Below are positions 8,601-15,499 of a stretch of DNA of 21,162 bases, piece after piece. Each line of letters begins with the position of its first letter. Position 1 is the stretch's first letter. A model generated the notes under the pieces. It searched no databases and was not told where the DNA came from. It saw only the letters and a program-made list of their open reading frames with translations. The stretch comes from JBKPNX01 sp046732855 (GTDB taxonomy: Bacteria; Pseudomonadota; Alphaproteobacteria; Geminicoccales; Geminicoccaceae): positions 1-21,162 of the forward strand of contig JBKPNX010000113.1 in NCBI GenBank assembly GCA_046732855.1, written 5' to 3'. A program made the position numbers and the translations under genes.

Positions 8601-8773
8601 CGACGACACGAAGCGACCTCGGCGGGAGCGAGGTCACCGATCTGACCTCACTGAAGAACCTGCCCGCGTTGAAGATGCTGTCCCTCCGGAACACCCAGTT
8701 GCCGGAAAGTGAGGTGCAGGCGCTGCGCGAAGCGTTCAAGGAAATAGGTCACAAAGTTAAGATCCTCTTTTAG
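5672..8773 (+). CDS. Membrane STAND (nSTAND1-like) NTPase with leucine-rich repeats
   Basis: Protein of 1033 residues. After a polar N-terminus come two membrane helices (about 53-72 and 83-106), a basic loop (RSKRERR, 108-114), and a P-loop NTPase: Walker A GRSGTGKSS (169-177), Walker B RILIVFDQFEEF (245-256) and sensor strand VLVVLRTDYL (285-294). DQFEE plus the VLRTDYL arginine is typical of the nSTAND1 branch of STAND ATPases. A winged-helix-like region (about 400-470) ends in EISHDFVA. A third membrane helix (about 486-504) follows, then a less regular region, and from about 620 leucine-rich repeats of ~22 residues (TDLTGLKNLPALEALYLDG type). STAND proteins are signal-activated NTPase switches, and several bacterial ones are antiphage sensors. 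No effector domain (nuclease, protease, TIR) is visible, so function is open. It is a lone gene, more A/T-rich than its neighbours in its first three quarters, consistent with horizontal acquisition. Confidence 0.88.
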   Translation: MAKDSAAEQRSGFGEEPSAPVDQDTAKNAREATAISTQPPKLFGQTVKETTARLTLLITYLGALGALVIGFNKFSGEIGLESRILLIGGAVLPLLVVFATHTLPIWLRSKRERRLVEEGISGTLRHPSYFQLTPYEERDADRYRRADNVHDDVLSWIAKTDEPLLYLTGRSGTGKSSLLNAWVLPKLRQQGDGFEPLLVRGFDDPIKELLQVLLTPGRIWRQPPAQEHDARTTLKRASAHLHPKRILIVFDQFEEFLILHDAETQSQVTEFLRSLLEETLPRVTVLVVLRTDYLGQLHEVGLPPLRQGYNWREIPAFTVSASREFLANSGLDIGRNLIYETLREASDIEENRGLIRPVTLNMLGVILSRYSQHLPKGVEPRALIRGHLRDAINQRDVREHAPHILRLMVTEAGTKLPRSVEDLARGTRLPPQVVKGCLHILSREHLVRAIDPRNEVWEISHDFVALTLNQILNSWKLPPFRRVLKWAGPASLVIWGILFLGLFPVYREWLHVRAAQELGAMGFRILSQNDGYSISFRGDQFEVGKVRKLLGSLSSTVRTFSTQNPEEPPKLKVEEISLPDQKYDSSTMEYGDYSKERGILLWSNIRDYVEKYVNWRKTKDSPTITDLSFLEDVRSLQWLDLVDNRGTISDLDLLEGLEELRSLGIANLSTSYVRGFETFVNLKTLRIVDPSVLEFVIDGNDVIEELGIEATARPVLEIQQQLEDLVRHRPTPAGDEILSTLESLARCAVPLWGEEETPSVDKLRLREMKALRKIDLGCIRVTEFDLSSLGALESIKFMNKGVNVFRLRHAGALETLDLEGKSLVDLTLEDVPALEKVSLGRTPLTTTQGLENLPALRALDLNFSEVTDLAGLKNLPALAELFLAGTPLTTTRGLENLPVLRRLELRWSEIVDLTGLKNLPALAELSLAGTPLTTTRGLENLPALRTLDLSKTHLTDLTGLKNLPALEALYLDGTPLTTTRSDLGGSEVTDLTSLKNLPALKMLSLRNTQLPESEVQALREAFKEIGHKVKILF
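8195..8692 (+). repeat. 132-bp tandem repeat within the LRR coding region
   Basis: Units begin at 8195, 8327, 8459 and 8591, each with ACGCCT(T/C)TGACGACGAC. The first three are exactly 132 bp (44 residues, two 22-residue LRRs). The fourth is 102 bp, lacking 30 bp in frame where the others encode a GLENLPALR-type segment. The first ~40 bp of units 1-3 and the CTGAAGAACCTGCC block are almost invariant, including silent positions, while the segment coding for LDLNFSEVTDL / LELRWSEIVDL / LDLSKTHLTDL varies. This points to recent duplication or gene conversion. Confidence 0.9.
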
Positions 8774-8800
8774 TCTAGCCGTCAGGGGTATACCTCCGGC

Positions 8801-8875
8801 GCCGATGTCCGCTGCATCGGCCCGGCTATTCGTTCATCCAGTTGAGAGACCAGCCGAGGCGGGTGACCGCCCGCC
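8801..8875. terminator. Hairpins between the convergent STAND and sugar-binding genes
   Basis: Two inverted repeats lie in the 114-bp gap between convergent stops: GCCGATG/CATCGGC (8801-8807 and 8815-8821, 7-base loop) and GGCGGG/CCCGCC (8858-8863 and 8870-8875, 6-base loop). Neither has a T-run. They could end transcription from either side, but the evidence is only structural. Confidence 0.35.
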
Positions 8876-8887
8876 CCGGCGCACGGC

Positions 8888-9823
<936 letters not shown>

Positions 9824-9876
9824 TGTTCTGCCTCCCTGGTTGTCAGCTTTAGTGCCGGCGCCGCGGCGCCGGCCGG

Positions 9877-11133
9877 TCACGCGTGCACGCTCTCCTCGAG
9901 ATCGAACTTCTGCGCGTCGACCGGCTGGACGTTCCTGAGATCCGCCTCATCGCGCGCCATGCCGCCGAGCGCGACCCGCGCCGCGATTTCGATGTTGTGA
10001 ATGGTGTCGGTGATCTCCTGCGTGGTGTGCAGGGGGTGCGTCGGCACCATGACCGTGCGGTTCAGCACATCGAGCGAGCGCTGGCACATGTCCTTGGCAT
10101 AGCTGCGCCGGCAATCCCGGTTCTGCGGCATCAGGTAGGGGTTCATCGCGGCGTGCGCCGCGCCCTCGCCGATCAGCACCTGATCCCACTCGGTGTAATT
10201 GTGGCGCCCCGTCCTGCCGGCGATCACGCTCGGGAAGACCGCGACGAACGCGTCCGCCGCCTCGGCCGACGGCAGCAGATACATGACCTGGGCGGCGCAG
10301 TCGTAATCGGGGCTGTTCATCGGCGTCGGCCGGAGCCCGAGGTTGCCGAGATGCGCGGTGCCGTCGAGGATCTGCTGCTTCTCCTCGCGCATCGCCGCGA
10401 TCATGCCGGGCAGGCGGTCGAGCTGGACGTTGAGCATGGCGCCCATGATCTCGGTCGCGCGCGCGCCGTTGCCGGCGAACGGCTTCAGCTGGTCGCTGCG
10501 GCCCTGCCAGTAGAAGTGACAGGGGTCGATCGCGCACTTCACCCTCTGGGCGAGCGCGTCATCCGCGGTGCACACCGCGCCGCCTTCGCCCGAGGTGATG
10601 TTCTTGTAGTAATTGAAGCTGAACGCACCGGCGTGACCGATCGTGCCGAGCATCCTGCCCTCGTAGCCGCCGCCGATGCCCTGGCAGGTGTCCTCCAGCA
10701 CCAAAAGATCGTGCCTGGCCGCGACCTCCATGATCCGGTCCATGGCGCAGGCGGCGCCCCACATGTGCACCGGAATCACTGCCCTGGTGCGCGGCCCGAC
10801 CGCGTCGTCGACGGCGTCCGGGTCGATCGTGATGGTCTCGTCGATGTCGACGATCACCGGGATCGCGCCGGCGGTGAGCACCGCCATCGCGGTCGCCATG
10901 TAGGTGTGCGCCGGCACCAGAACCTCGTCGCCCGGGCCAATGCCGAGCGCGATCACCGCCGCCGTGAGCGCGTAGGTGCCGCTGCAGGTCAGCGCGACGT
11001 GGCTGGTGCCGAGGTATTCGGCATAGCGCTGCTCGAAGCGCGCGCATTCGGAGCCGATCCCGTAGCGGAACAAGGCGCCGCTGCGGATCACCTGCGCGAT
11101 CGCGTCGATCTCTTCCTGTCCGACGACGTACAT
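9877..11133 (-). CDS. DegT/DnrJ/EryC1/StrS family PLP-dependent aminotransferase
   Basis: Protein of 418 residues of the sugar aminotransferase family (fold type I), which moves an amino group onto keto-sugars or keto-cyclitols, or, in some members, acts as a dehydratase. Seen: SGTYALTAAVIALGIGPGDEVLVP (about 51-74), the pyridine-nitrogen Asp in LLVLEDTCQGIGGGYEGR (D148) and the Schiff-base Lys in FSFNYYKNITSGEGGAV (K177). With the lysine present a true aminotransferase is likely. The ATG at 11133 is preceded by GGGATAGG, with GAGGAGG further up. The next gene downstream is a periplasmic sugar-binding protein, suggesting uptake and conversion of an amino sugar or cyclitol; that is inference. 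The exact substrate is unknown. Confidence 0.9.
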   Translation of the reverse strand: MYVVGQEEIDAIAQVIRSGALFRYGIGSECARFEQRYAEYLGTSHVALTCSGTYALTAAVIALGIGPGDEVLVPAHTYMATAMAVLTAGAIPVIVDIDETITIDPDAVDDAVGPRTRAVIPVHMWGAACAMDRIMEVAARHDLLVLEDTCQGIGGGYEGRMLGTIGHAGAFSFNYYKNITSGEGGAVCTADDALAQRVKCAIDPCHFYWQGRSDQLKPFAGNGARATEIMGAMLNVQLDRLPGMIAAMREEKQQILDGTAHLGNLGLRPTPMNSPDYDCAAQVMYLLPSAEAADAFVAVFPSVIAGRTGRHNYTEWDQVLIGEGAAHAAMNPYLMPQNRDCRRSYAKDMCQRSLDVLNRTVMVPTHPLHTTQEITDTIHNIEIAARVALGGMARDEADLRNVQPVDAQKFDLEESVHA

Positions 11134-11418
11134 GAGCCTATCCCGGTGAGCCTCCTCGAGTGCTGAGCCAGGATCTCACAAGGCCGGCAAAACGGCAACG
11201 TGCCCGCGGCGCGACCTCGCCCGCGACCGAGTCATCCGGCGGTTCGGCGCACGCCGATGGTCCCTTGAGCGAGTGGTGATGCTCGCACGGATTTACAGAG
11301 CCCGGTCGCCCGCCGTCCCGGAGCAGGAAAAGCAGAAGACCCGGTGCAGGCTGCCCAAGCAGAAGAAGCTGCAACCGGCATCGCGTCTCGGGCCGTTCCA
11401 GCGAGAACCTCGCCAGGG

Positions 11419-11895
11419 CTACTCGCCGGTGGGCTCCTCGGAACCCCGCTTGATCGCCTCGTGATGACGCTCCCAGCGCGCCCGAATCTCCGTCTCCGAG
11501 AGGCCGAGGTCGTAGGCGGGCGACGTGACGGGCAGCGCCTGCTCGACTTTGATGACAACGACCCCTCGGATCGGATTCGAGACGCCCCGCGCCGAGAAAA
11601 AAGCCGTCGCCTTCTCGTATCTCGCGCCAGTCTCAAGAATCGTGGCAGACCCCTTGAACCGATAGCCTTTGCGGAGCATGGGATCGACGACGTTGATCTC
11701 GATCGCCGAGTTGCGGCGGAGGTTCGCGATCGTTTGGGGCGAGCGGATGTCCGCGAACACGAGATGATCGTCGTCCCAGACGGCGATGGTGCCCTTTGGG
11801 GAAAGGTTCGGGCTGCTGTCTGCACACACCGTTGCGATGAACGCGAGACGCTGTTGGCGCACTACGCGCTTCATGTCCTCGGTGAGGATGCCCAT
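11419..11895 (-). CDS. Pyridoxamine 5'-phosphate oxidase-like FMN-binding protein
   Basis: Protein of 158 residues with the split-barrel FMN-binding fold. It opens with LTEDMKRVVRQQRLAFIATVCADSSPNLSPKG, the usual start of the 'PPOX class' subgroup, followed by DDDHLVFADIRSPQTIANLRRNSAIEINVVD and FKGSATIL. Members reduce or bind flavin-like cofactors; few have known substrates, and this short form is not a proven PdxH. The ATG at 11895 is preceded by AAAGGA at good distance. It lies upstream of the aminotransferase on the same strand, but 285 bp separate them, so co-transcription is uncertain. I see no clear promoter or RNA structure in that 285-bp gap. Confidence 0.85.
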   Translation of the reverse strand: MGILTEDMKRVVRQQRLAFIATVCADSSPNLSPKGTIAVWDDDHLVFADIRSPQTIANLRRNSAIEINVVDPMLRKGYRFKGSATILETGARYEKATAFFSARGVSNPIRGVVVIKVEQALPVTSPAYDLGLSETEIRARWERHHEAIKRGSEEPTGE

Positions 11896-12075
11896 GCTGC
11901 GCGTCCTTTCATGGCCAGGCGGGCGGGCGCTCTTTGCAGGTCTTCGGCTGTTGGGGTCGGGCCACCTTACTCCTGGCCATCAACGGCTATGGCGCCATTG
12001 AAGATCCGCGAGGAGACGCCGACGCTGCCCGGGCGGCGTTCGCGCGAGCACGGGTCTGCTAGCGGCGGTCCGCGA

Positions 12076-12111
12076 CGGCTGTCACTGCTGCACTGAGACT
12101 GCCGACAGCCG
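12076..12111. other. 8-bp inverted repeat
   Basis: CGGCTGTC (12076-12083) and GACAGCCG (12104-12111) form a perfect 8-bp stem around a 20-base loop, in the 278-bp gap between the oxygenase stop and the FMN-protein start. No gene was found in this gap. It could be an operator or an RNA hairpin; there is no further evidence. Confidence 0.3.
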
Positions 12112-12151
12112 GTGCTGCAAGCAGATCTCGCTTGGTTCCGGGTACCCTGCC

Positions 12152-12165
12152 GGCCAGGCTTGGCC
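12152..12165 (-). terminator. Hairpin after the 2OG oxygenase gene
   Basis: GGCCA/TGGCC with a 4-base loop begins about 8 bases past the TGA stop of the oxygenase gene on the minus strand. There is no T-run, so only a weak terminator call is possible. Confidence 0.3.
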
Positions 12166-12173
12166 AGGCGTGC

Positions 12174-12839
12174 TCAGCTCTTGCCGAGCAGCCGGCGCAC
12201 CGGCTTGGTCAGACCGCTGATGAACCGTGCGGCGTCGCCGCCCTTGGTATAGCTCAGCTGAAGCATCCGGCGCTCGCCCACGAACGGCTTGTGGCCGTGG
12301 AACGAGTCGTCGGTGCGTCGGAACGCGAGCAGCGTGCCGCCCGCAGGCACCACCTCGGCGGCGTAGTCCTCGAGATCGGTCGCCGAGCGCAGCATGCGCA
12401 GGCGGCCGCCCGGGTGCGACCACTCGGGATTGAAGTACAGAAGGACTGTGATCAGCTTCGACTTGTGGTCGGTGTGGATGTTGCCGTCAGTCGCCTCGCA
12501 GAACCGGCGGATGCCGATGATGGCGGCGCAGGCGCTGAGATCGACGTCGAACTTCTGTTCGACATGCCGGGCGAACGCGCGGCCGCGCAGGGCGTCGATC
12601 AGCGCCGCGAAGGCGGAGCCGTACGTCACGCGCTCGGGCGTGAAGTTGCTCGGTCCTTCGATCGGGGGGAAGTCGCGATTGAGCGCCGCAAGGGCGTCGG
12701 CGCGCAGGAATGCCGGCACCACGATGTGGTCGAACGGCGCGCGCACGAGCGGCGTCGCATCGAACGCCGCGAAGTCGAACAGCGTCGCTTCGTTCCAAAT
12801 CGCCTCGCCGGCGCGCATCTTGGCCGCGGCAGTCGCCAT
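12174..12839 (-). CDS. 2-oxoglutarate/Fe(II)-dependent oxygenase
   Basis: Protein of 221 residues of the 2OG-Fe(II) oxygenase superfamily (prolyl-hydroxylase-like), which couples oxidation of 2-oxoglutarate to hydroxylation of a second substrate. The iron ligands are visible as HTD (H122, D124) and a distal His in DDSFHGHKPF (H181), followed by R190/R191 for the 2OG carboxylate. The core strands KLITVLLYFNPEWSHPGGRLRML and GTLLAFRR fit the double-stranded beta-helix. The ATG at 12839 has GGAGAG about 8 bases upstream; the much longer open frame upstream of it is only the shadow of the sulfotransferase gene. It is divergent from that sulfotransferase, which suggests a shared control region and perhaps one modification pathway. 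The substrate is unknown; hydroxylation of a small molecule, lipid or protein is possible. Confidence 0.85.
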   Translation of the reverse strand: MATAAAKMRAGEAIWNEATLFDFAAFDATPLVRAPFDHIVVPAFLRADALAALNRDFPPIEGPSNFTPERVTYGSAFAALIDALRGRAFARHVEQKFDVDLSACAAIIGIRRFCEATDGNIHTDHKSKLITVLLYFNPEWSHPGGRLRMLRSATDLEDYAAEVVPAGGTLLAFRRTDDSFHGHKPFVGERRMLQLSYTKGGDAARFISGLTKPVRRLLGKS

Positions 12840-13010
12840 CACCGTCTCTCCACACTCGAGCCGCGCGACCCATAGCAGCATCGTGCGCGCGAGGCCAGTG
12901 CGCGGGAGCCCTTGGAAATCGGTCGCATTGTCGCGTATGACGGCCGCACCGCGTCGATCACGACCCCCTTGGCGGCGGACCCGACAGCGCGCGAGGAGAC
13001 CTTTTCGCGG

Positions 13011-13940
13011 ATGTACGTTCAGTGGCGTGACGCCGGCCGCTGGCTCCTGACCACGGGGGCGTTCTTCCTGCCGCAGCCGCGGCGCAAGGCGATCGATCGC
13101 TGGTTGCGTGGTCGCGAGGAGCACAGGAAGCTGCAGCTCGCCGACTACGTGCTGATGTCCTGGGGCAAGAGCGGGCGCACCTGGCTGCGCGTCATGCTGT
13201 CGCGCTTCTATCAGATCGCCTACGGGGTGCCCGAAGGCCGGATGCTCGAGTTCGACAATCTGAAGCATTTCGATCCGGCGATCCCGAGCGTCTTCTTTAC
13301 CCACGGCAACTACCTGCGCAACTACACCGGCAACTGGACCGACAAGCGGGAGTTCCACGGTAAGAAGATCGTGATGCTGGTGCGCGATCCGCGCGACATC
13401 GCCGTCTCGCAGTACTTTCAGTGGAAGTACCGGATGCGCCGGGTCAAAAAGATGCTGAACGACTATCCGGCGCACGGCGCCGACGTCTCGATTTTCGATT
13501 TCATCATGAATCAGGACGTCGGTCTGCCGGAGATCGTCACTTTCCTCGAGATGTGGGAGCGGGAGCTGCCGCGCGTGGCCGGCTCGGTCGTGGTCCGTTA
13601 CGAGGACATGCGCGCCGATCCGGAAAGCGCGCTGCGGCGCGTGCTCGCGTTCCTCGGCACGCCGGGCAGCGACGCCCAGATCCGGGACGCGGTCGCGTAC
13701 GCCGCGTACGACAACATGAAGCAGCTCGAGCAGAGGCAGGTGTTCTGGCTGAGCGGCTGGCGCTTGCGCCCGGGTGACCGGGCCAATCCGCAGTCGTACA
13801 AGGTGCGCCGCGCCAAAGTCGGGGGCTGGCGCGACTATTTCGACGACCGGGAGGTCGCTGCCATCGACGCCCTGCTCGCCGCGCGCCCGCAGCCGCCGTT
13901 CGGCTATGGCGAGAAGGCGCCTGCGCAGCGCTCGGCCTGA
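13011..13940 (+). CDS. Sulfotransferase family protein (PAPS-dependent)
   Basis: Cytosolic-type sulfotransferase that would move sulfate from PAPS to a hydroxyl or amine. From the ATG at 13011 it has 309 residues. The 5'-phosphosulfate loop is SWGKSGRTWLRVML (about 50-63). The 3'-phosphate motif is IVMLVRDPRDIAVSQYF (about 120-136), and the C-terminal KVGGWRDYF (about 269-277) matches the GxxGxWK-type PAPS-binding end. FFTHGN (about 95-100) may supply the catalytic His. GAGGAG lies 12 bases before the ATG; the frame also reaches a TTG at 12912. The closest match in character is the sulfotransfer_1 branch. It is divergent from the 2OG oxygenase: hydroxylation followed by sulfation would be a chemically sensible pair, but this is inference. 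PAPS synthesis genes are not in the window. Confidence 0.88.
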   Translation: MYVQWRDAGRWLLTTGAFFLPQPRRKAIDRWLRGREEHRKLQLADYVLMSWGKSGRTWLRVMLSRFYQIAYGVPEGRMLEFDNLKHFDPAIPSVFFTHGNYLRNYTGNWTDKREFHGKKIVMLVRDPRDIAVSQYFQWKYRMRRVKKMLNDYPAHGADVSIFDFIMNQDVGLPEIVTFLEMWERELPRVAGSVVVRYEDMRADPESALRRVLAFLGTPGSDAQIRDAVAYAAYDNMKQLEQRQVFWLSGWRLRPGDRANPQSYKVRRAKVGGWRDYFDDREVAAIDALLAARPQPPFGYGEKAPAQRSA

Positions 13941-13968
13941 CACCGGGCAGTGCTCGGCCTGACACCGG
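13930..13968. repeat. 17-bp direct repeat across the sulfotransferase stop
   Basis: GCTCGGCCTGACACCGG occurs at 13930-13946 and again at 13952-13968, separated by 5 bp (period 22). The first copy contains the sulfotransferase TGA stop (13938-13940); the second carries the same TGA outside the gene. It looks like a small local duplication. Confidence 0.85.
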
Positions 13969-14000
13969 AAGGCAAGACCTTGACCCGTGGACCGCTGTTC

Positions 14001-14060
14001 TTGTCACCCGGCGCGACGGAGGTCCAGTCTCGATGCCCGGTCAAGCCGGGGCGGGACGAA
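14001..14060. repeat. Degenerate interspersed palindromic (REP-like) element
   Basis: TTGTCACCCG at the left edge and CGGGACGAA at the right edge are near-inverted copies. Between them lie a ...GTCCAGTCTCGATGCCCGG stretch and an inner imperfect palindrome GCCCGG-TCAA-GCCGGGGC. This arrangement (outer inverted ends, 'ccagtctcgatgccc', inner CCCGG/CCGGG stem) is familiar from repeated intergenic elements of proteobacteria. It fills the middle of the 247-bp gap between the sulfotransferase and the ABM gene. Only one copy is in this window, so its repeat status rests on memory. Confidence 0.45.
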
Positions 14061-14187
14061 AGGAGCGGACGGGACGCACGGGTCAGCGCGTCCCGGATAC
14101 GGGTTGGGCGCTCCCCGGGCTCGACCTTTCGCCGGGAGTGAGGTTGACTGGTGGCGAAACCAAGTGACAACGCCCGGGAGGCATCTC

Positions 14188-14505
14188 ATGGCTGGCACCA
14201 GCGTGCACCGCGGCCCGTTCGTGATCATCGCCGAGTTCGAGGTCAAGCCGGACCAGCTCGAGCGGTTCCTGGAGCTGGCGCGCACTGACGCCAGCCACTC
14301 GGTCGCTGACGAGCCGGGCTGTCGGCAGTTCGACGTCACGCTCGATCGCGAGCAGCCGAACCGGGTGGTGCTGTACGAGGTCTACGACGACGAGGCGGCA
14401 TTCGATGCCCATCTGAAGACGCCGCATCTCGCGGCGTTCCGCGCCGGCATCGAGGGCCTGATCGTCAGCCGGCACGTGCGGCGGCTCACCCGCGTCCACG
14501 GCTGA
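14188..14505 (+). CDS. ABM-domain (antibiotic biosynthesis monooxygenase-like) protein
   Basis: Small protein of 105 residues with the dimeric ferredoxin-like ABM fold. Typical features are FVIIAEFEVKPDQLERFLELARTDA (about 11-35), EPGCRQFDVTLDREQPNRVVLYEVYDDEAAFDAHLKTPHLAAF (about 42-84), with the conserved EPG, YEVY and H residues. Members include cofactor-free quinol monooxygenases, haem-degrading enzymes and many of unknown role. The ATG at 14188 follows GGGAGG at ideal spacing, so the longer open frame upstream is not used. It is followed after 11 bases by a D-2-hydroxyacid dehydrogenase, almost certainly in one operon, which points to catabolism of a small acid or aromatic; this is inference. 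Confidence 0.88.
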   Translation: MAGTSVHRGPFVIIAEFEVKPDQLERFLELARTDASHSVADEPGCRQFDVTLDREQPNRVVLYEVYDDEAAFDAHLKTPHLAAFRAGIEGLIVSRHVRRLTRVHG

Positions 14506-14516
14506 GGGACGCCAAG

Positions 14517-15494
14517 ATGGCGATCAAGGTCCTGTACGCCGTACCGAAGGCGCACGAGGCGACCCTACCGGTGCTCGACCGCCTGCGCGCCGAGAGGTGC
14601 GAGCTGACCTTCAATCGGACCGGGCGCACGCTTACCGAGGACGAGCTGATCGAGCTGCTGCCCGGCGTGTTCGGCACGATCGCGGGTGGCGAGCCCTTTA
14701 CCGAGCGGGTGTTCGCCGCGGCGCCCGAGCTCAAGGTGGTCGCGCGCATGGGGGTCGGCTACGACAAGGTCGACGTGGCAGCGGCGACCCGGCACGGAGT
14801 CGCGATCTGCATGGGGTTCGGCACCAACCATCAGGCGGTGGCCGACCACGCGTTCGCCCTGATGGCCGGGCTCGCCAATCGCCTGCTCGCCTATCACCAG
14901 GAGGTGATTGCCGGTCGCTGGGGCGGCCATTTCCAGCCGGGCCTGTGGCGCACCACGACCGGCATCATCGGGCTCGGCCGGATCGGCCGCGCGCTCGCCC
15001 GGCGCTGCCAGGGCTTCGACATGCGCGTCATCGCCTACGACGTGGCGCCGGATGCCGCCCATGCCCGAGGGCACGGCATCGAGCTGGTCGACCTCGACAC
15101 GCTGTTCCGCGAGGCGGATTTCGTCTCGGTCAATGCCCCGCTCACGCCCGCGACGAAGCACATCGTGAACCGCGAGCATCTGGCGCTGATGAAGCCGTCG
15201 GCGTTCCTGATCAACACCGCGCGCGGCGGGCTGGTCGACGAGGCGGCGCTGCACGAGGCGCTGGCGGCAGGCCGGATCGCCGGCGCCGGGCTGGACGTGT
15301 TCGCGACAGAGCCGCTGCCAGCGGGCTCGCCCCTGCACCAGCTGCCGAATGTGCTGCTCACGCCGCATTGCGCGGGCGGCAGCATCGAGGCGGTGGTCGC
15401 GATGACCGAGCGCTGCGTCGACAACCTCCTGGCGATCCGCGATGGTCGTCCTCTAGGCGAGGATCTGCTCAACCCGGAAGCGCGGGCGCGCTGA
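14517..15494 (+). CDS. D-isomer-specific 2-hydroxyacid dehydrogenase
   Basis: NAD(P)-dependent enzyme of 325 residues interconverting a 2-keto acid and a D-2-hydroxy acid. The Rossmann motif is GLGRIG (152-157) followed by a strand ending in YD (D175), which favours NAD. The catalytic triad is Arg in NTARGGLVDE (R236), Glu in DVFATEPLP (E265) and His in LTPHCAGGS (H284). The substrate-domain stretch ARMGVGYDKVDVAAATRHGV (about 77-96) is standard. It resembles the phosphoglycerate/hydroxypyruvate dehydrogenase branch but lacks an ACT domain, so it is not a full-length SerA; the substrate is unassigned. GAGGGA precedes the ATG. It ends 5 bases before the convergent stop of the next gene, leaving no room for a terminator. 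Confidence 0.92.
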   Translation: MAIKVLYAVPKAHEATLPVLDRLRAERCELTFNRTGRTLTEDELIELLPGVFGTIAGGEPFTERVFAAAPELKVVARMGVGYDKVDVAAATRHGVAICMGFGTNHQAVADHAFALMAGLANRLLAYHQEVIAGRWGGHFQPGLWRTTTGIIGLGRIGRALARRCQGFDMRVIAYDVAPDAAHARGHGIELVDLDTLFREADFVSVNAPLTPATKHIVNREHLALMKPSAFLINTARGGLVDEAALHEALAAGRIAGAGLDVFATEPLPAGSPLHQLPNVLLTPHCAGGSIEAVVAMTERCVDNLLAIRDGRPLGEDLLNPEARAR

Positions 15495-15499
15495 ACGCG

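Noticed and set aside
7492..8739. 415-codon antisense frame over the LRR region
   Set aside because: Its repeats are the reverse image of the LRR DNA repeats; composition is Ser/Arg-rich with no domain, and the sense frame is far better supported.
5527..8887. Mobile element carrying the STAND gene
   Set aside because: No transposase, integrase, terminal inverted repeat, target duplication or tRNA end could be seen; only composition suggests transfer.
9883..11166. 427-codon plus-strand frame
   Set aside because: Antisense to the aminotransferase, whose PLP motifs are clear; the frame has no recognisable motif.
12840..13943. Upstream extension of the 2OG oxygenase frame (589 codons in all)
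   Set aside because: The part above 12839 is antisense to the sulfotransferase; the ATG at 12839 has a good ribosome binding site and starts the conserved domain.
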